Shown here: positions 27,356-36,209 of the stretch, piece by piece
Position numbering within the stretch: position 1 is the stretch's first letter
Layout: the number at the start of each line of letters is the position of its first letter
NCBI GenBank assembly: GCA_038134525.1
Contig: JAYPVI010000011.1
Location: 1-64,000 of the forward strand
Origin: GCA-002727735 sp038134525
GTDB lineage: Bacteria > Bacteroidota > Bacteroidia > Flavobacteriales_D > Parvicellaceae
Direction of reading: 5' to 3'
DNA: 64,000 nt
The notes under the pieces: model-generated
Told to the model about the DNA's origin: nothing
The model's input: only the letters and a program-made list of their open reading frames with translations
Databases searched by the model: none
Position numbers and translations under genes: made by a program

Positions 27356-28276
27356 TTGAAAAATATATCAATACATGTTCCAAATGAAACTAATACCCTA
27401 AAATCTTTGATCCTAGGATTACCAGATGATTTTGGAGGAACTCCTTTAATTCAAGATTGTTATGATCCTCAGTCTCGTTTTCACGTTAGAAATAATTCAT
27501 TTCCTAAACAAGGTGATGTAACAAAGGAAATGGATGAATTGTTACAGGTTTTCCATAAATACCATATTAAAGTTTACAGACCCAATAACATTATTGGTTT
27601 AAATCAAGTTTTTGCTCGTGATATTGGTTTTGTGATTGGTAATCATTTTGTTGTTGCTAATGTAATAGAGGATAGGAAAGACGAGGTGCCTGCGATAAAT
27701 TCTATTACTGAAAAAATGAATCCTGATCAGCTTTTAAAGTTACCAAAAGGTGCTTATGTTGAGGGAGGTGATGTAATCATTTATAATAAATATGTATTTG
27801 TAGGAGTTTCTAATCAAGATGATTGCCAAAAATTTCAGGTGGCAAGAACTAATTACAAAGGTTTTAATTATTTAAAAGAGAAATTCTCTCACCTTCATTT
27901 TTTCGCATTTGAGTTGAATAAATCGGATACTATTCCTGAAGATAATTCATTGCATTTGGATTGTTGTTTTCAGCCTATTGGGGAAGATAAAGCCATCATT
28001 TCTCCTAATGGATTTAGAAATAAAAATGATGTAGATGAGCTTATAAAACTCTTTGGGAATGAAAATGTTTTGTTAGTTACTTCAAAAGAAATGAGTAACA
28101 TGTATACAAATGTTTTTTCCATAAGCAAGAATGTCATTATTTCAGACCCTAGATTCATACGTTTAAACGATTGGTTGGAAAAAAACGGATTTACCGTTGA
28201 AAAGGTAGCATACAATGAAATATCTAAAATGGGTGGTTTATTTAGGTGTTCTACATTACCGCTTTTAAGAGAATAA
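27356..28276 (+). CDS. Arginine deiminase/amidinotransferase superfamily enzyme
   Basis: The 306-residue protein belongs to the guanidino-group modifying enzymes with the pentein fold. The catalytic set is visible: Asp in FARDIGF, Glu in YVEGGD, His in SLHLDCCFQP and the nucleophilic Cys in GGLFRCSTLPLLRE near the C-terminus. It could hydrolyse or transfer the guanidino group of arginine or a relative. A TTG start at 27356 is 7 nt after the previous stop. The next gene is a second member of the superfamily. Confidence 0.85.
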   Translation: MKNISIHVPNETNTLKSLILGLPDDFGGTPLIQDCYDPQSRFHVRNNSFPKQGDVTKEMDELLQVFHKYHIKVYRPNNIIGLNQVFARDIGFVIGNHFVVANVIEDRKDEVPAINSITEKMNPDQLLKLPKGAYVEGGDVIIYNKYVFVGVSNQDDCQKFQVARTNYKGFNYLKEKFSHLHFFAFELNKSDTIPEDNSLHLDCCFQPIGEDKAIISPNGFRNKNDVDELIKLFGNENVLLVTSKEMSNMYTNVFSISKNVIISDPRFIRLNDWLEKNGFTVEKVAYNEISKMGGLFRCSTLPLLRE

Positions 28277-28278
28277 CT

Positions 28279-29217
28279 ATGCAAAGCACAAATACAATTT
28301 TAATGGTTAAACCCTCTGCTTTTAGATTCAATGAAGAAACGGCAGTTAATAATCATTTTCAAATGGCTGATCAGTCTCAAACGGCCACTCAAATAAAAAA
28401 TAAAGCAGTTCATGAATTTGAATCCATGGTTTCTATGCTTCAAAAAAATGGTGTTAAAATTATTATTGTTGATCATGATAATGGAACCGAAACCCCTGAT
28501 GCAGTTTTTCCAAATAACTGGTTTTCAACGCATCAAAATGGCGATGTTTATTTGTACCCTATGAATGCAACGAACAGAAGATTGGAACGTAAATTGGAAA
28601 TATTTGATACAATTAAAGAAAAGCATCACTTACAAATTTCAAATATCATTGATTTCACTCACGGGGAAAAAGAGGATTTGTTTCTAGAAGGTACGGGAAG
28701 TATGATTTTAGATCGGGTAAATTGTATTATATATGCTTCTATTTCAATAAGAACGTCTGAAAAGCTTTTATCAGAATATGCAGATAAAATTAATTATGAT
28801 ATAGTTACATTTAAGAGCTATCACGATACAACATTAGAAAGTCCTTTGATATACCATACGAATGTCATGATGTGTTTAGCTAGCTCATTTGCTGTCATTT
28901 GTCTTGAATCCATCTTAGATCAAAATGAAAGGCAAAAGGTAATAGATAAACTAAAAGAAACAGATAAAACAATCATTGAAATTACGTTTGATCAAATGAA
29001 TAATTTTGCTGGTAACATGTTAGAAGTTCAAAATTCAAATGGTGAACAATTTTTAGTCATGTCTTCAACAGCTTATCATTCGCTTAATAAAAATCAAATA
29101 GATCAAATTCAAGAATTTGTCCAGATTTTACATTCATCAATTGATACTATAGAAACATTAGGTGGGGGTAGTGCAAGATGTATGATGGCAGAAATATTTT
29201 TGCCTAATCAAAGTTAG
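28279..29217 (+). CDS. CtlX-type citrulline/guanidino hydrolase
   Basis: The 312-residue protein is a pentein-fold enzyme of the CtlX group. Visible motifs are PDAVFPNNWFSTH (substrate-binding Asp and Asn), the catalytic His in IYHTNVMM and the nucleophilic Cys in GGGSARCMMAEIF. The ATG at 28279 is 2 nt after the preceding stop; a longer frame from 28246 would overlap that gene. With the upstream enzyme it may act in arginine/citrulline catabolism. Confidence 0.87.
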   Translation: MQSTNTILMVKPSAFRFNEETAVNNHFQMADQSQTATQIKNKAVHEFESMVSMLQKNGVKIIIVDHDNGTETPDAVFPNNWFSTHQNGDVYLYPMNATNRRLERKLEIFDTIKEKHHLQISNIIDFTHGEKEDLFLEGTGSMILDRVNCIIYASISIRTSEKLLSEYADKINYDIVTFKSYHDTTLESPLIYHTNVMMCLASSFAVICLESILDQNERQKVIDKLKETDKTIIEITFDQMNNFAGNMLEVQNSNGEQFLVMSSTAYHSLNKNQIDQIQEFVQILHSSIDTIETLGGGSARCMMAEIFLPNQS

Positions 29218-30472
29218 TTTTTTTAGTTGTTCTATTAAGGAAAAAATATCCAACCAATACAGATAAAACGTAGAATAAAAATTGTGCTGCAGTCACGAAA
29301 TAAAGGGTTATCCATTTATCATTTACTATGTAATGTGTGGTTAATAGGCTTATTAAGATTAGTAATAAGTGAAAAATATCAAAAAAGAAAATTTCCTTTT
29401 GTTTGTCAAGACGAATAAAGATAAAGGATATGGACGAAGCAATAAACATCATGGCCATCCATGGACTAATGATCTTTATTATTTCCATTAGGTTTTTCCA
29501 TTCTTCTCCTAGAATAAAAGTTACCCAATCATTGGGAACAATCCATAAGATGAATATTCCCAATACACTAACAGCAAGTAACCTTTTAACCCAGTAGGTA
29601 TGTATTTTTTTAATACTGGAAACGTCCTCCATTTTTGAAATTTCATTATAGTACACTTGAGCAAATGAAGAAGAAAATAGCATGATTACAAGTCCTAAAT
29701 ACTGAAGTGACGCGGCTGTTAGTCCTGTGAATATATCTCCATAAAATCGCGTAAAGAGGATAAGAATAATTAGGTTAATGGAGTTACCTAGAAAAATACC
29801 AGGGGTGGTAAACCAAATGAACTTTTGATGTTTTTGGATGAGTTTTTTTTCTATTAATTTATCTCGTTTAATCCATTTTGAGTTTTTGTAAAAAGAGTTA
29901 GCATATTGAACCAAACCACTTATTAGTCCTAAAAATCGTCCTAAGATTAACCCAATAAATGACCATCCAAAAAAACCACCCGATAGTTGGAAAAAACTAG
30001 CAGTAGAACTTTGAATCACTTTTGATTTACTTATTGTAAAATAGGAGCTGTTTCTTGTAAACCAGGATTGAGCAATTTGTATTATTCCGTTAACGAAAAT
30101 GGAGAAAGGCATAATGATAATAAGAGCATACTGATGATTGAAAACTTCGATTTCATTAAGGAAGTAGCTGGTAAAAATAATACCTCCAATTATGGAAATT
30201 ACAAAACAAATTTTGATACATATTCTCAATAAAGTAATGGCATTATGATCTTCTCTTTCTAATACTAAACCGCTCTCAAGTCTGAGTGCACCAACGCTGC
30301 TAAAAACGGCTGTAAATTCAAAAAAGAGTCTAAATGGAGCATAATCTTCAGGGCTGTAAAATAATCGCTGTAGAAATATAAGTGCAGCGAATGAAATTAG
30401 TTGTGCAAAAAAAGAACCCGTAAAAAGTGTGGTTACATGCCATAAAAATGATTTGGGTTTTGTACTTAGCAT
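29204..30472 (-). CDS. Polysaccharide flippase (Wzx/MATE-like)
   Basis: The 422-residue protein has about twelve membrane segments spread over the whole length and an N-terminus (TLFTGSFFAQLISFAALIFL) typical of O-antigen flippases. It would move lipid-linked oligosaccharides across the inner membrane. It is last in a minus-strand group with a glycosyltransferase and a methyltransferase, 26 nt after the glycosyltransferase. Its end overlaps the convergent CtlX gene by 14 nt. Confidence 0.85.
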   Translation of the reverse strand: MLSTKPKSFLWHVTTLFTGSFFAQLISFAALIFLQRLFYSPEDYAPFRLFFEFTAVFSSVGALRLESGLVLEREDHNAITLLRICIKICFVISIIGGIIFTSYFLNEIEVFNHQYALIIIMPFSIFVNGIIQIAQSWFTRNSSYFTISKSKVIQSSTASFFQLSGGFFGWSFIGLILGRFLGLISGLVQYANSFYKNSKWIKRDKLIEKKLIQKHQKFIWFTTPGIFLGNSINLIILILFTRFYGDIFTGLTAASLQYLGLVIMLFSSSFAQVYYNEISKMEDVSSIKKIHTYWVKRLLAVSVLGIFILWIVPNDWVTFILGEEWKNLMEIIKIISPWMAMMFIASSISFIFIRLDKQKEIFFFDIFHLLLILISLLTTHYIVNDKWITLYFVTAAQFLFYVLSVLVGYFFLNRTTKKTNFD

Positions 30473-30498
30473 TCTATAACGTAGCGAATATTAATCCT

Positions 30499-31554
30499 TT
30501 AAATACCTAACTGAATCTTCTCGATGGATTCAATTAATTCTGCTTCTCTTTTTGCAAGCGGGAAAAAATCAATTATTCTTTTTCTTAACTGTATTGATTT
30601 TTCATTTTTATTAGACTCTAATGCCATTTTTATTAAGTCCTGAAGTAATTCCACGTTTTTTTTCTTCAACACATAACCTTCTTCTCCAACAATAAAAGGC
30701 ATGGCGCCTACATTTGACACAATAGGAATACACCCTGAGAGCATGGCCTCACTCAAGGCATTTGGAAAACCCTCACTCATTGAAAGTTGAAGATAAAATT
30801 CTTTTTCAGAAAGAAATTTAGGCAAATCATTGTGTTCAATGTTGTTTAATGAAATAACATTTTCAGGAAAGTTTTCATCTAATTTATGACCTCCAATAAT
30901 ATAAAATTTACATCTTGGAAAGAACGGGGCAACTTCAATTATAAGATCGATTCCTTTTAACTTTTTACCAAAGATGGTTCCAAGATCTGATGCAACAGTT
31001 ACAAAAGAATTATTTTCCTTTTTACTGGAAAAAAACCACTTATTCTCATCATAGCCGTTGTAAATAGTTTGAACTTTCGTTGTGATTTCGGGAGCATGAT
31101 AAAGATAACCTTGTCTTGGATAATCATTATCTTGGTAGGTGTATTCACAATCTATTAAACTATCCGCAACTGGCAATAGAAGATCGGCTTGTTTTAAACT
31201 TTTTTTTGTAAATGAACGAAGATATTTTTTATAAAAACAGCCATATTTTATGGATGGAAAACTAACAGAATCCGTTCCTCCCATAATAATGATTGATTTT
31301 TTTTTAAAAATTTTTGATATATAAGTAGGAAGATAAGAATGATATCCCGCAAATTGAATTACTATGGCTGAACTGCTTTTAGTTTTAGCTATTAAAAATA
31401 AAAACTGAGTGAAAAATACCCATGGTAATTTTGTTTTTTTTCTCAAATTAAAATAGAATATGTCTAAATCAAATTTCTTTGATAAAATAAGAATGTCTTT
31501 ATTGACAAAAGAGGATAATCCTACATGAATATAGAGTAGTTTAGATTTGGACAT
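30499..31554 (-). CDS. Family 4-like glycosyltransferase
   Basis: The 351-residue protein is a GT-B fold enzyme. The C-terminal half has the family pattern: a GTIFGKKLKGIDLIIEVAP region for the sugar-nucleotide fold, FYIIGGHKLDENF, and the E-x-x-x-x-E-type motif SMSEGFPNALSEAMLSGCIP (about 255-274). Donor and acceptor are unknown. It shares one nucleotide with the methyltransferase upstream, so the genes form an operon for surface polysaccharide synthesis. Confidence 0.85.
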   Translation of the reverse strand: MSKSKLLYIHVGLSSFVNKDILILSKKFDLDIFYFNLRKKTKLPWVFFTQFLFLIAKTKSSSAIVIQFAGYHSYLPTYISKIFKKKSIIIMGGTDSVSFPSIKYGCFYKKYLRSFTKKSLKQADLLLPVADSLIDCEYTYQDNDYPRQGYLYHAPEITTKVQTIYNGYDENKWFFSSKKENNSFVTVASDLGTIFGKKLKGIDLIIEVAPFFPRCKFYIIGGHKLDENFPENVISLNNIEHNDLPKFLSEKEFYLQLSMSEGFPNALSEAMLSGCIPIVSNVGAMPFIVGEEGYVLKKKNVELLQDLIKMALESNKNEKSIQLRKRIIDFFPLAKREAELIESIEKIQLGI

Positions 31555-32249
31555 TAAAAGAATCTGACTCTTAGGTTTTGAATTAACTGAGCAAACTTTC
31601 CTTTAAGTACTATTCTATCTACTTTGGTATTCTTAATCAAAACAATACTTAGGTAATTGTTAACATTAGTATGAATAGAATAAGGCCTAATACTTTCCAC
31701 TTGAAATCCGTGAGGATAAACATTATTAAGAAGATCTTGCATAGAAAGAGATTGATCTATGATTTGTAATACCTCTGGCTTATTTTCTCTAGTCCAATTT
31801 AAAGCATTAGGTTCGGGTATGTTAATCAGGATTTTAGCATTTTGACTACAAATCATGGAAATTCTTGAAAACAAATTTGAATGCTGTGATACTGGAATAT
31901 GTTCTAAAACATCTGGGAAAACAACAAAGTCAAAGAGAATGTTAGAACTAAAATTTACCATATCCTCAACAAAAAATTCAGCGTTTTTTTCGGGGTTCAA
32001 AACTTTTGCAAGTTCAATACTTTTTTCAGAAATATCACAACCGACAAATTTTCCATTTGGAATGGATTGAATAATTAATTTACTCACCGTTCCAATTCCA
32101 CAACCTACTTCAAGAACTTTTGACGATTTTTTAAGTCCCATAGATTTCAGTTTTTTGACAATTATTCGATGTCTTACTGAAATACCAATTTTTTGTTGCT
32201 TTTTTACGAAAAGATCATAAAATTCTTCAACTTCAGCTTTTTTAGTCAT
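31554..32249 (-). CDS. SAM-dependent methyltransferase of polysaccharide cluster
   Basis: The 231-residue class I methyltransferase has the SAM motif VLEVGCGIGTVSKLII (about 41-56), an acidic second strand end VGCDISEKS and the post-motif FPDVLEHIP. It probably methylates a sugar or other polymer component, given the glycosyltransferase and flippase that follow. An adjacent dnaN fragment lies just upstream. Confidence 0.82.
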   Translation of the reverse strand: MTKKAEVEEFYDLFVKKQQKIGISVRHRIIVKKLKSMGLKKSSKVLEVGCGIGTVSKLIIQSIPNGKFVGCDISEKSIELAKVLNPEKNAEFFVEDMVNFSSNILFDFVVFPDVLEHIPVSQHSNLFSRISMICSQNAKILINIPEPNALNWTRENKPEVLQIIDQSLSMQDLLNNVYPHGFQVESIRPYSIHTNVNNYLSIVLIKNTKVDRIVLKGKFAQLIQNLRVRFF

Positions 32250-32306
32250 TGATTTTCATAAAAATATTGTATTAAAGGGCAAAAGTACATATTTCAGTAA
32301 CATTTT

Positions 32307-32842
32307 TTAGTTTTCACTGGAGTTAAAACCAATTTCCATATCATCAACATCATATGAGCAGTTTAATCTTTCATTGGCCTCATTGGAGAATTCTACATCC
32401 TCTGCATTTATAGAAAGCTCACTGCCATTAATCTTTAAACGAACCTGATGAGTTGTTTTATTGGCAAAATTACTGACCCTTTTAATTGACTGGGCAAAAG
32501 CGGCTCTGTCTATGGTTAATCTGTTTGGATTTTCGCTTGGGATTACTGCTTCATAATTGGGATATTTACCATCTATCAATCGACAAATAAGCGTAAAATT
32601 CTCAAATTTAAAACTTGCATTGGATTCGTTGTAATTGACATTCACATCGCCAGAAGAACTTGAAAGCAATCCTTTTAATAAATTTATGGGTTTTTTAGGA
32701 ATAATGAAAGATACAGAGTTTTCGGCTTTAACATTTGTTCTCTTATACCTTACTAGCTTATGTGCATCTGTAGCAACAAAGGTGACATCATTACTGTTTA
32801 GGTCTTAATTCATCGTTACCTGAAGCAAAAATGGTTTTTTCC
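32307..32842 (-). pseudogene. dnaN: Internal fragment of DNA polymerase III beta clamp (dnaN)
   Basis: The minus strand encodes about 180 residues from the middle of a beta clamp: TIFASGNDELRP, then (after a small deletion and frameshift near 32797-32812) DVTFVATDAHKLVRYKR, KFENFTLICRLIDGKYPNYE and DVEFSNEANERL. The coding ends at GFNS plus three foreign residues. Both the first roughly 125 and the last roughly 60 residues of a normal clamp (about 370) are missing. A functional dnaN must exist elsewhere; this is a duplicated internal piece. Confidence 0.88.
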
Positions 32843-32946
32843 GAGATACCTACTAATAGGATTGTATATCCACATAATTATAGGTTGTTAATCCATTTAT
32901 AAGTGTGTGATGAGAGCGGGTCTGCGAGTATAGCCAGTTTAGGCAT
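32843..32946 (-). pseudogene. 5' fragment of a glycosyltransferase gene
   Basis: Ten nt after the epimerase stop, an ATG at 32946 opens the frame MPKLAILADPLSSHTYKWIN, the typical first strand and H-T-x-K-W motif of GT4 glycosyltransferases. A stop follows after 22 codons, with LCGYTILLVGIS continuing in the same frame as the next family strand. The frame then runs into the dnaN fragment. Only the first 30-35 codons remain, so the gene was cut by a rearrangement. The junction is placed near 32838-32846. Confidence 0.7.
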
Positions 32947-32956
32947 CTTTTTAATT

Positions 32957-33961
32957 TTAGGTATTGTTTTTGAAATACTCCCAATACCAATTAATGGCTT
33001 CATCCATTCCAGTTTGGACATTATGCGATGCTTTGTAGTTTAATAATTTTTCTATTTTATCTACTGATGCTAAAGAATGTTTGATGTCTCCAACTCTTTC
33101 CGGACCAAATTTGATTGGAATGTTTTGAATTTCATTATCAAATCCAGTTAATAATTTTCTTATGTGTTTTACTAAATCAATAAGTATTGATTGTTCACCA
33201 CATGCTACATTATATACCTGATTAACGGCATTTTCATTTGTTGTGGTTGCAGCAAGAATATTAGCTTGGATAACGTTGTCAATATAGGTGAAATCCCTAC
33301 TTTGAGATCCATCACCATGTATAATAGGAGATTTGTGATTTACAAAAGCTTTTATGAATTTTGGAATGGCAGCTGCATATGCTCCATCTGGGTCTTGTTT
33401 TCTGCCAAAAACATTAAAGTACCTAAGTCCAATTAGTTCCAGATCATAAAGAGAAGCAAAAACTTCTGCATATAGTTCGTTTACATATTTTGTTACGGCA
33501 TAAGGTGAAAGGGGAGAACCGATTTTGTCTTCCACCTTAGGTAAAGTTTTTGAGTCGCCATAAGTAGATGAACTCGCTGCATATACAATTCGCCTTATAT
33601 TATTTGTTTTAGCTGCCCATAACATATTTACAAATCCATTTATATTGATGTTGTTAGTATTTATGGGATTTTCAATTGATCTTGGGACGGAGCCAAGTGC
33701 CGCTTGATGTAAAATCACATCTACTTCTTTACAAGCTTTATTACAATCCTCCATATTGGTAATATCGCCTTCTAAAAAGGTAAATCCATCATGCTCCATT
33801 AAGTCTTTAATATTATCTATTTTTCCTGTAATAAGGTTGTCCAAGCAAGTAACTTTAATATCTTTTGACAATAGATAATCACAAAGATTACTTCCGATAA
33901 AACCTGCTCCACCTGTTACTAAAACGTGCTTGCTTTTTAATTGATCTAACTTACTTTGCAT
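32957..33961 (-). CDS. NAD-dependent sugar epimerase (WbpP/UDP-GlcNAc 4-epimerase-like)
   Basis: The 334-residue extended-SDR enzyme has the NAD loop VTGGAGFIGSNLCDYLL (about 15-31), the catalytic Y-x-x-x-K in SPYAVTKYVNELYAE and the motif LRYFNVFGRKQDPDGAYAA, characteristic of UDP-HexNAc 4-epimerases of the WbpP/TviC group. It supplies a nucleotide sugar for the polysaccharide genes downstream. Its start overlaps the end of rny by 11 nt. Confidence 0.87.
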   Translation of the reverse strand: MQSKLDQLKSKHVLVTGGAGFIGSNLCDYLLSKDIKVTCLDNLITGKIDNIKDLMEHDGFTFLEGDITNMEDCNKACKEVDVILHQAALGSVPRSIENPINTNNININGFVNMLWAAKTNNIRRIVYAASSSTYGDSKTLPKVEDKIGSPLSPYAVTKYVNELYAEVFASLYDLELIGLRYFNVFGRKQDPDGAYAAAIPKFIKAFVNHKSPIIHGDGSQSRDFTYIDNVIQANILAATTTNENAVNQVYNVACGEQSILIDLVKHIRKLLTGFDNEIQNIPIKFGPERVGDIKHSLASVDKIEKLLNYKASHNVQTGMDEAINWYWEYFKNNT

Positions 33962-35492
33962 ATGAAATGGCTCTTTTTTCTCTTATTACTGTGATTTTAA
34001 CTTGTCCTGGATATGTCATCTCATTTTCAATTTTTTCAGAAATTTCAAATGCCAAGTCATCAGCTCTTTTATCACCTACTTTTTCACTTTCTACAAAAAC
34101 TCTTAACTCTCTACCGGCCTGTATAGCGTAGGCTTTTGTGACACCATCAAAAGATAAGGCTGTATTTTCGAGTTCTTTAATTCGTTGTATGTAGGCTTCT
34201 ACCATTTCACGTCTGGCACCTGGTCTAGCACCAGAAATAGCATCACATATTTGTACAATCGGGGAGATCATAGTTGTCATTTCAATCTCATCATGATGAG
34301 CCCCTATGGCATTGCATATGTCTTTTTTCTCGCCATACTTCTCAGCCAATTTCATCCCTAGTATAGCATGTGGAAGTTCAGGTTCATCTTCTGGAACTTT
34401 ACCTATATCATGTAAAAGACCTGCACGTTTTGCTGTTTTAGGGTTTAATCCTAATTCTGAAGCCATTGTAGCGCATAAATTTGCAACTTCTCTAGAGTGC
34501 TGTAATAAATTTTGCCCATATGAAGAACGAAATTTCATTCTTCCCACCATCTTCATTAGTTCGGGATGTAAACCATGGATGCCCAAATCAATACATGTTC
34601 TTTTGCCCACTTCTATAATTTCTTCATGAATTGATTTTTCAGTTTTAGAAACCACCTCTTCAATTCTAGCTGGATGAATTCTCCCATCTGTGACAAGTTG
34701 ATGTAATGCTAATCTTGCAATTTCACGTCTAACGGGGTCAAAGCAAGATAATATAATAGCCTCTGGAGTATCATCCACGATAATTTCAACTCCAGTTGCT
34801 GCTTCAATTGCTCTAATATTTCTTCCTTCTCTACCTATAATTCGTCCTTTTATATCATCACTTTCGATATTAAAAACAGAAACGGCATTTTCTATAGTTT
34901 GTTCGGATGCAACTCTTTGTATGGTTTGAATCAATATTTTTTTTGCTTCTCTATTAGCGTTTAATAAGGCTTCGTCTTTTATCTCCTTTAAAGTAGACAT
35001 GGCTTTGGTTTTGGCTTCTTGTTCCAATGATTTCATCAGTTGCTCTAAAGCTTGTTCCGCATTAAAGCCACTAACTTTTTCAAGAATTTCTGTTTGTTTT
35101 TTTTGGTTTTCTATTAACTCTTCTTCTCTCTTTCTTAGTCCTTCAATCTGGCCTTTTAATTTTTCTTCAATTTGGATTAATTCGTTATCCCTAAATCGCA
35201 ATTCGTCAGATTTCTTCATTAAATTATTTTCTCTTTGCTTAAAATGAAATTCTTTGTGTTGAATTTTTTGCTCTCTAGAATTAATGGTTTTTTCGTGTTG
35301 TTCCTTAAGCTCCAAGAATTTTTCTTTTGCTTGAATTATTTTATCTTTTTTTATGTTTTCAGCATAGATTTGGGCTTTCTCAAGAATCTCTTTTTCTTTA
35401 GAGTTTAGTACTCTTTTAATAATGAAGTAGGAAATAGTTCCCCCTATAATTGTTCCAAGTATCAATCCAATTGAAATGGTTGTAATATCCAT
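33951..35492 (-). CDS. rny: Ribonuclease Y
   Basis: RNase Y is a membrane-bound endonuclease that starts mRNA decay. The 513-residue protein has an N-terminal membrane helix (about 5-25), a long coiled coil (about 28-190), a KH domain (IIGREGRNIRAIEAATGVE, about 215-275) and an HD domain with the catalytic pair in LLHDIGKVPEDE (about 360-371). The terminal region DDLAFEISEKIENEMTYPGQ is family-specific. Confidence 0.96.
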   Translation of the reverse strand: MDITTISIGLILGTIIGGTISYFIIKRVLNSKEKEILEKAQIYAENIKKDKIIQAKEKFLELKEQHEKTINSREQKIQHKEFHFKQRENNLMKKSDELRFRDNELIQIEEKLKGQIEGLRKREEELIENQKKQTEILEKVSGFNAEQALEQLMKSLEQEAKTKAMSTLKEIKDEALLNANREAKKILIQTIQRVASEQTIENAVSVFNIESDDIKGRIIGREGRNIRAIEAATGVEIIVDDTPEAIILSCFDPVRREIARLALHQLVTDGRIHPARIEEVVSKTEKSIHEEIIEVGKRTCIDLGIHGLHPELMKMVGRMKFRSSYGQNLLQHSREVANLCATMASELGLNPKTAKRAGLLHDIGKVPEDEPELPHAILGMKLAEKYGEKKDICNAIGAHHDEIEMTTMISPIVQICDAISGARPGARREMVEAYIQRIKELENTALSFDGVTKAYAIQAGRELRVFVESEKVGDKRADDLAFEISEKIENEMTYPGQVKITVIREKRAISYAK

Positions 35493-35521
35493 ATACTATA
35501 ATTGTTGGCGATACAACTAAA

Positions 35522-35794
35522 TTATCCAATCAATTCGTCCCTTAGTGCGATTATTTCATCACTAAGTTGATCAAATTCAACAGTGTTATTAGTAGAAACG
35601 GAGTCAGTTGCATATTGCAACACAGTCATTGCTAATAAATCTTGTGTGTCGATTACAGCATAGTTACTTTTCAATTCCTTTAAATTTTCATTTATCTTGG
35701 ATGCTGCTTTCCTAATTTTTTCTTCTTCAGTCCGTTTAATTTTTAGGGGATATGATCTTCCTCCAATATTCACTTTTATAGATAATTCGCTCAT
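35522..35794 (-). CDS. zapA: Cell division protein ZapA
   Basis: The 90-residue protein has the ZapA globular head (VNIGGRSYPLKIKRTEEEKIRKAA) and a short helical tail. ZapA bundles FtsZ filaments at the septum. It sits between a coiled-coil protein and rny, an arrangement seen in many Bacteroidota. Confidence 0.88.
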   Translation of the reverse strand: MSELSIKVNIGGRSYPLKIKRTEEEKIRKAASKINENLKELKSNYAVIDTQDLLAMTVLQYATDSVSTNNTVEFDQLSDEIIALRDELIG

Positions 35795-35795
35795 T

Positions 35796-36092
35796 TTACT
35801 TATTTATTAATGCGATACATTTATCTATCTCTCTTAACATCTCGTTAATCATCAACTTCACTTCTTTAGTTTTTTCTATCCCTTCACCATCTAGTTGCTT
35901 AGCCAATTTTAATAATTTAATTTGTTCTTGAAGTTTTACGATCTCATCTTTTAAGGTGACTTTTTCTTCTCCAAGTAGCTCAATTTGATTTTTTAATTTC
36001 TTTTCGTTTTCACTACTTTCAATTAAGGACTTTTGTAATCCTTTCACATAAATTCTAATATCATTAACGGCAGAAATTCCTTTGTTCATCAA
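35796..36092 (-). CDS. Small coiled-coil protein upstream of zapA
   Basis: The 98-residue product is predicted by eye to be almost entirely coiled coil (heptads from about 18 to 65, rich in Glu/Lys/Leu). It ends one nt before the zapA start. A ZapB-like partner role is suggested by position, but no family motif is visible. Confidence 0.7.
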   Translation of the reverse strand: MMNKGISAVNDIRIYVKGLQKSLIESSENEKKLKNQIELLGEEKVTLKDEIVKLQEQIKLLKLAKQLDGEGIEKTKEVKLMINEMLREIDKCIALINK

Positions 36093-36209
36093 ACTTGAGT
36101 TTCCTTACAAAGTTAGTAGCTAATATGAATTATTCAAATTTAAATTTGATTGTGTATAATTATTTTGAAAATATGGATTCTTGGTGCAAATTTTACTAAG
36201 ATTTGTAAA

